Shown: one piece after another, positions 60,641 through 64,000 of the stretch
Position numbering within the stretch: the stretch's first letter is position 1
How the letters are laid out: each line of letters begins with the position of its first letter
Assembly (NCBI RefSeq): GCF_000801105.2
Contig: NC_079519.1
Location: 28,185,288 to 28,249,287 of the forward strand
Direction of reading: 5' to 3'
DNA from: Raphanus sativus
Taxonomy: Eukaryota > Streptophyta > Magnoliopsida > Brassicales > Brassicaceae
DNA: 64,000 bases
The notes under the pieces: generated by a model
The model's database searches: none
What the model was told of the DNA's origin: nothing
Seen by the model: only the letters and a program-made list of their open reading frames with translations
Program-made: the position numbers and the translations under genes

Positions 60641-61047
60641 TGCCTCAACCCGAGGCTCTTTGATCGGCGACTCAAAATGAGGCTGTTTGATCGGAGATCC
60701 AAAATGAGGCTCTTTGATCGGAGACTCAACCCGAGCTTCACTGATCTCTGCCGCAACCCGAGGCTCACTGATCTCTGCTGCAACCCGAGCCTCACTGATC
60801 TCTGCCGCAACCCGAGGCTCATTGATCTCTGCTGCAACCCGAGCCTCACTGATCTCTGCCGCAACCCGAGGCTCACTGATCTCTGCCTCAACCATAGGCT
60901 CTTCTTGACTGTTCTCAATTACTTCCTCACTGGTTTCAACCTCTTCTTGATCCTCCATCACTTTTCCTCCAACCTCTTCTTGATCCTCCATCAAACTCCT
61001 CCACAGTTCATCATCCTTCATTCGGTTCAGCACTTGTTCTTGCTCAT
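60605..61047 (-). CDS. Partial ORF of 9-residue repeats, running into gap
   Basis: On the minus strand a 147-codon open frame ends at 60605 and is open up to the gap at 61048. It is acidic near the gap (MEDQEEVGG, MEDQEEVETSEEV) and then repetitive: AEISEPRVA-type units repeat six times (27-bp DNA unit, for example at 60743, 60770, 60797 and 60824), followed by three SPIKEPHFE-type units. Both kinds are nine residues long and share I-x-E-P, so the DNA repeat is held in frame. No domain family is identified. It could be an accessory protein of the MULE (some Brassicaceae MULEs carry a second gene) or chance coding in a minisatellite. Confidence 0.4.
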
Positions 61048-61147
61048 NNNNNNNNNNNNNNNNNNNNNNNNNNNNNNNNNNNNNNNNNNNNNNNNNNNNN
61101 NNNNNNNNNNNNNNNNNNNNNNNNNNNNNNNNNNNNNNNNNNNNNNN
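61048..61147. other. Scaffold gap (100 N)
   Basis: Exactly 100 N. It truncates the repetitive minus-strand ORF. Confidence 0.95.
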
Positions 61148-61598
61148 CATGTTAATGTATAATAGTTGCAACCATAAAGTGTTAAATGGGGGAATGTGAA
61201 ATGTTGGAGGAGAAGATGGAGAGGGTGTGAGGTGGGTCAGTGCTGCTTTGGCTCTTTCATACATATTAGTCAGATACCCATATGACCCCCTCTCTAAAAT
61301 AGATCCCCAAATATTCTTGGTTGGTTAAATCAATATTGTATTCTAGACGTATATCAGACAAACGGAATCAAAATCAAACTTGAGGAGCTACAAAAGTCTT
61401 TTCTACGTAGTTAATTTTATGTCATAATAATACCTATTAAAAATCAATAAGTGAAGACTCATAATAGGAAATGACAAATATGTGGATTGGTGATATCTCA
61501 ACTATATATATATAATGTATTGATTTGGTTTTGAATTCAATGTTCATCAAGAATTGTATGTATCATTGTGATGTCCAATAAATCAGATTTTCTGGTGC
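61148..61598. other. Spacer, no gene recognised
   Basis: AT-rich. The first ~120 bp are a purine-rich stretch on this strand that echoes, inverted, the pyrimidine-rich leader at 56.7 kb, possibly the other side of the MULE element. Confidence 0.4.
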
Positions 61599-61609
61599 AA
61601 CTTTATAGA

Positions 61610-61838
61610 GAACATCATGGCCCAATAGTAAGGACGGACTCTTTCCTGCACTTAGGTTGTGAGTTCGAACCTTGTTGGAGGGAATTAAGTCATGATTTCT
61701 GGACACACGGATATGGGCCTATGTTTCAGGGCCTATTTGCATACCCGGAGAGAGAGTCTATCTGTGGCTGCACCTCTCCTTGGAGATTAGTCTGGGCCCT
61801 TCCATAGATTCGGGATACCCCCAGGTTAATAAAAAAAA
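61610..61838 (+). mobile_element. tRNA-derived SINE
   Basis: An element of about 229 bp with an RNA polymerase III B box GTTCGAACC (near 61673), an A-box-like ATGGCCCAATAGTAAGG about 50 nt before it, and a terminal A run. It is bracketed by the 11-bp direct repeat AACTTTATAGA at 61599-61609 and 61839-61849. The open frame across it is spurious. It is related to Brassica SB-type SINEs by structure. Confidence 0.88.
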
Positions 61839-61849
61839 AACTTTATAGA

Positions 61850-62201
61850 ATACAATGTAATGTTGATTCTTTATGTTTTGAAATTTCAATGGATGTGAAA
61901 GAATCCTATTTTCATGGATAACTCGAATGAAGCTATATTCCTACCAAAATCATAATTTTAAGCTAACCTAAAAAGTATTCCAATAACGGTTAGATAAATT
62001 GGAATTTAACGAACCTGACGATCTGCGTCTACCTCAATTATATGGCATGTTTCTGGGTTTACATTAATACTTTAATAATTCTCTGAAAATAACATTGACA
62101 ATAGCCTAATTTCAGTAGGCACGAGGCATTATTTTTAGATTTCAATATATTAGGTTTATACGGCTTTTAAAAATGATGTAAATTTTCCTAGATATTTATT
62201 A
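61850..62201. other. Spacer
   Basis: AT-rich, nothing recognised. Confidence 0.4.
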
Positions 62202-62265
62202 CTCCCTCCATTTCATAAAGAGTGTCACTCAGACATATTTCACACGAATTAAGAAAATTGGAAAA
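62202..62265 (+). mobile_element. Stowaway-type (Tc1/mariner) MITE, left end
   Basis: TA at 62200-62201 followed by CTCCCTCCATTTCATAAAG, the Stowaway terminal repeat. The other end lies in or beyond the gap. Confidence 0.6.
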
Positions 62266-62365
62266 NNNNNNNNNNNNNNNNNNNNNNNNNNNNNNNNNNN
62301 NNNNNNNNNNNNNNNNNNNNNNNNNNNNNNNNNNNNNNNNNNNNNNNNNNNNNNNNNNNNNNNNN
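62266..62365. other. Scaffold gap (100 N)
   Basis: Exactly 100 N. It cuts a Stowaway-type MITE. Confidence 0.95.
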
Positions 62366-62580
62366 GTATAATATGCTAGTGGATGTATCTAGCTTATAGT
62401 AAAATATATGCAATATAAGGAAACATGCGTAGTAGATATAATAATAAGGTAAAAAGTGAAAAACTATGGTAATGGTTGATGTTAATTATTTATAAAAAAC
62501 ATGTTTAATAATAAGTAGAATAATATAGCATTAATTACATAAGGTCCAACATTAAAATCTACCTATAAGAAATTGTAATG

Positions 62581-62602
62581 TTTCTATTTTAATAAGATAG
62601 AT
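62581..62602 (-). mobile_element. Helitron-like 5' terminus
   Basis: On the minus strand from 62602, TCTATCTTATTAAAATAGAA matches Helitron 5' ends (TC followed by a TATTAAAA motif). The matching 3' hairpin would lie to the left, in or beyond the gap, and is not seen. Confidence 0.45.
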
Positions 62603-62665
62603 ACCAAGAGGTTCAAGCCGAAATCCTAATCTCCTCAAGTCCGAAATCACAACATATAATATTAA

Positions 62666-63679
62666 CTAGATTTTGACCCGCGCTTTCAAAGCGCGGGTTT
62701 ATTTTCCTTTATTTTTTTTTAAATTGAAAAATATTTAATAAATATCATATTTTATATATTTGTTTTTTTTTTATAAAAAAAACTTAAACTTTTTATCTTT
62801 CTTTATCGTGTTTCATTTTAAAGGAGAATAGACCTGATCACAATATTCGCACCCGAAGAACCAACCCGAAACCGACCCGAAAATCAGGGTTCCGAACCCG
62901 ATCAGACTCTGGATAAATATTCGAATGAGTTCTAAATTGCTATATCCGAAGAACCGGTCCCAAACCCGACCCGACCCGAGAACCGAATGAGTATCCGAAG
63001 ACATCTGAAATGTGAATATATATCTAAAAATACATGTTATAATTATATTAATAATTATTTTAATATTTTAAACTAATATTATAAGTTAACTATAGTAGTT
63101 ATTTTCGATACTTTTGAGTATTTTTGGATAAAATATGATAGTTTGGATAAAAGTTTAACCAAAAAAATTGTATAGAATAGATATTTTTGGTCACTTTTCG
63201 TTATTTTTGAGTAATTTGGATACAAAAATTTGAACCGAATCAGATAATTTGGTTACTTTGAGTACAAATAACCGAACCCGTTTTAGATATTTTGGTTATT
63301 TGGTTATTTTTCAGGTTCTTATGCATGAGAACCGAACCCACCCGAACCCGGAACCCGACTCGAACCTGACCCAAAATTTTATAATACACGAATGGAATTT
63401 AACTTTAAAACCCGAAAAATCCGATATCCAAAAGAACCGACCCGTACCCGAACGTCCAGGTCTAATGAGTATTTATGTTTTGAAAATTAAACATTATTTT
63501 CTCCATGCCCAAATGGCCCAAGAGAGATATGATGTGGGTAGTGGGCTGAATAAAAAAAAAGATCCAATATAGATATGTCATTAACATTACTTGATTGCCC
63601 TTAATGAAATATAAAATGTTAGTAAAAAAAAGGTGTTTCTAGTAAAAAAACCAATATGATCATGCTTTAATAGTATAGA
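62666..63679 (-). mobile_element. Complete non-autonomous Helitron, 1.0 kb
   Basis: Read on the minus strand it starts at 63679 with TCTATACTATTAAAGCATGA and ends CTAG at 62666-62669. Before that is the hairpin ACCCGCGCTTT / AAAGCGCGGGT (62676-62698). The outer bases are A on the 5' side (63680) and T on the 3' side, the Helitron target. The interior is CCCGAACC-rich, with no Rep/helicase. Confidence 0.85.
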
Positions 63680-63719
63680 TTCCGTCTCTCAACATGTAAT
63701 ATTAGTTTTCCTTCTATTT

Positions 63720-63925
63720 TTAATCATGAATATCTTATCAAACTTGAGATGCAGAACAACCAACTATAATACTTCTGGCAAGGAATCCAGATTACTGTTG
63801 TACATTTGTCTTATATATGATCAATTACTTTCTATGTTATATGACGTTCCTCTCTCTTTCTTTGTCGTTGTGTGGATTTACATTCAGCCTTTAAAAATCC
63901 CAAGAAGATGGATTTATCTATGTCT
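63720..63925 (+). pseudogene. TNL relic: exon 3/exon 4 junction
   Basis: 63726-63790 reads as a decayed end of TNL exon 3 (EYLIKLEMQNNQL, a stop, then FWQGIQ; TNL-4 has [21 protein letters not shown]). The splice donor is changed from gttggt to attact. An intron-like stretch follows that resembles the end of TNL-4 intron 3 and ends cag at 63885-63887. Exon 4 then starts with CCTTTAAAAATCCC, parallel to CCGCTTACAAATCTC. Homology fades after about 40 bp. Confidence 0.7.
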
Positions 63926-64000
63926 TTACATTCAGCCTAGTGAATGAATTTAGAAACATCCGCTTACGTCAAATATTTTCTAGATCAAATTGATGGAGCT

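Noticed and set aside
60724..60900. Regularly spaced 27-bp repeats that might suggest a CRISPR array
   Set aside because: No spacers, the units are contiguous, and the genome is eukaryotic. It is a minisatellite.
56650..61320. Possible MULE terminal inverted repeats (pyrimidine-rich left flank versus purine-rich right flank)
   Set aside because: No run of matching bases long enough. The similarity is compositional.
61568..61807. 79-residue frame
   Set aside because: Coincides with the SINE body; not a protein gene.

Overview
This is nuclear DNA of a crucifer, most likely Brassica or a close relative. The evidence is intron-bearing plant genes, four TIR-NBS-LRR (TNL) genes of the RLM1 type, Brassicaceae-style Helitrons, MITEs, a SINE and a TRIM, and very AT-rich intergenic DNA. 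The four 100-N runs (5007-5106, 18066-18165, 61048-61147, 62266-62365) are scaffold gaps, so this is draft sequence.

Layout. 1-5.2 kb: the end of a CACTA transposon with a long fold-back, then a tandem array of 1.14-kb units, each carrying a Helitron-like 5' end, with one Helitron 3' end after the gap. 5.9-18 kb: a conserved single-copy block with MYB103 (minus strand), a transposon-littered spacer (Harbinger and hAT MITEs, a TRIM), ISPF (minus) and a divergent G-patch gene (plus) whose last exon lies in the gap. 18-22.7 kb: a decayed LINE. 24-50 kb: the TNL cluster. TNL-1 and TNL-2 (plus) are broken, TNL-3 (minus) and TNL-4 (plus) are open and head to head, and between them are a LINE/Copia nest, MITEs and TIR-exon relics. 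50.8-53.8 kb: a methyltransferase relic and a BTB/POZ gene (minus). 54-64 kb: a hAT element, an open MULE transposase ORF, minisatellites, a SINE, Helitron ends, and a last TNL relic at the right edge.

How it fits together. From memory, the single-copy genes match Arabidopsis chromosome 1 loci At1g63850 (BTB), At1g63855 (methyltransferase), At1g63910 (MYB103), At1g63970 (ISPF) and At1g63980 (G-patch), and the TNLs match the At1g63880/At1g64070 (RLM1) group. The MYB103-ISPF-G-patch block appears inverted relative to the TNL-methyltransferase-BTB block. That block is also exactly the contig between the first two gaps, so either a real inversion or a scaffolding error is possible. MYB103 (secondary wall), ISPF (plastid isoprenoids), the G-patch protein (nuclear RNA) and the BTB protein are unrelated housekeeping or developmental genes. 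The TNLs are the fast-evolving immune part, and gene birth and decay there is accompanied by heavy transposon insertion.

I see no completely new system. The best leads are the divergent intact TNL pair, a 45-nt in-frame deletion just after the MHD motif of TNL-3, the duplicated DNA-binding module in the MULE transposase, and the Helitron 5'-end tandem array.
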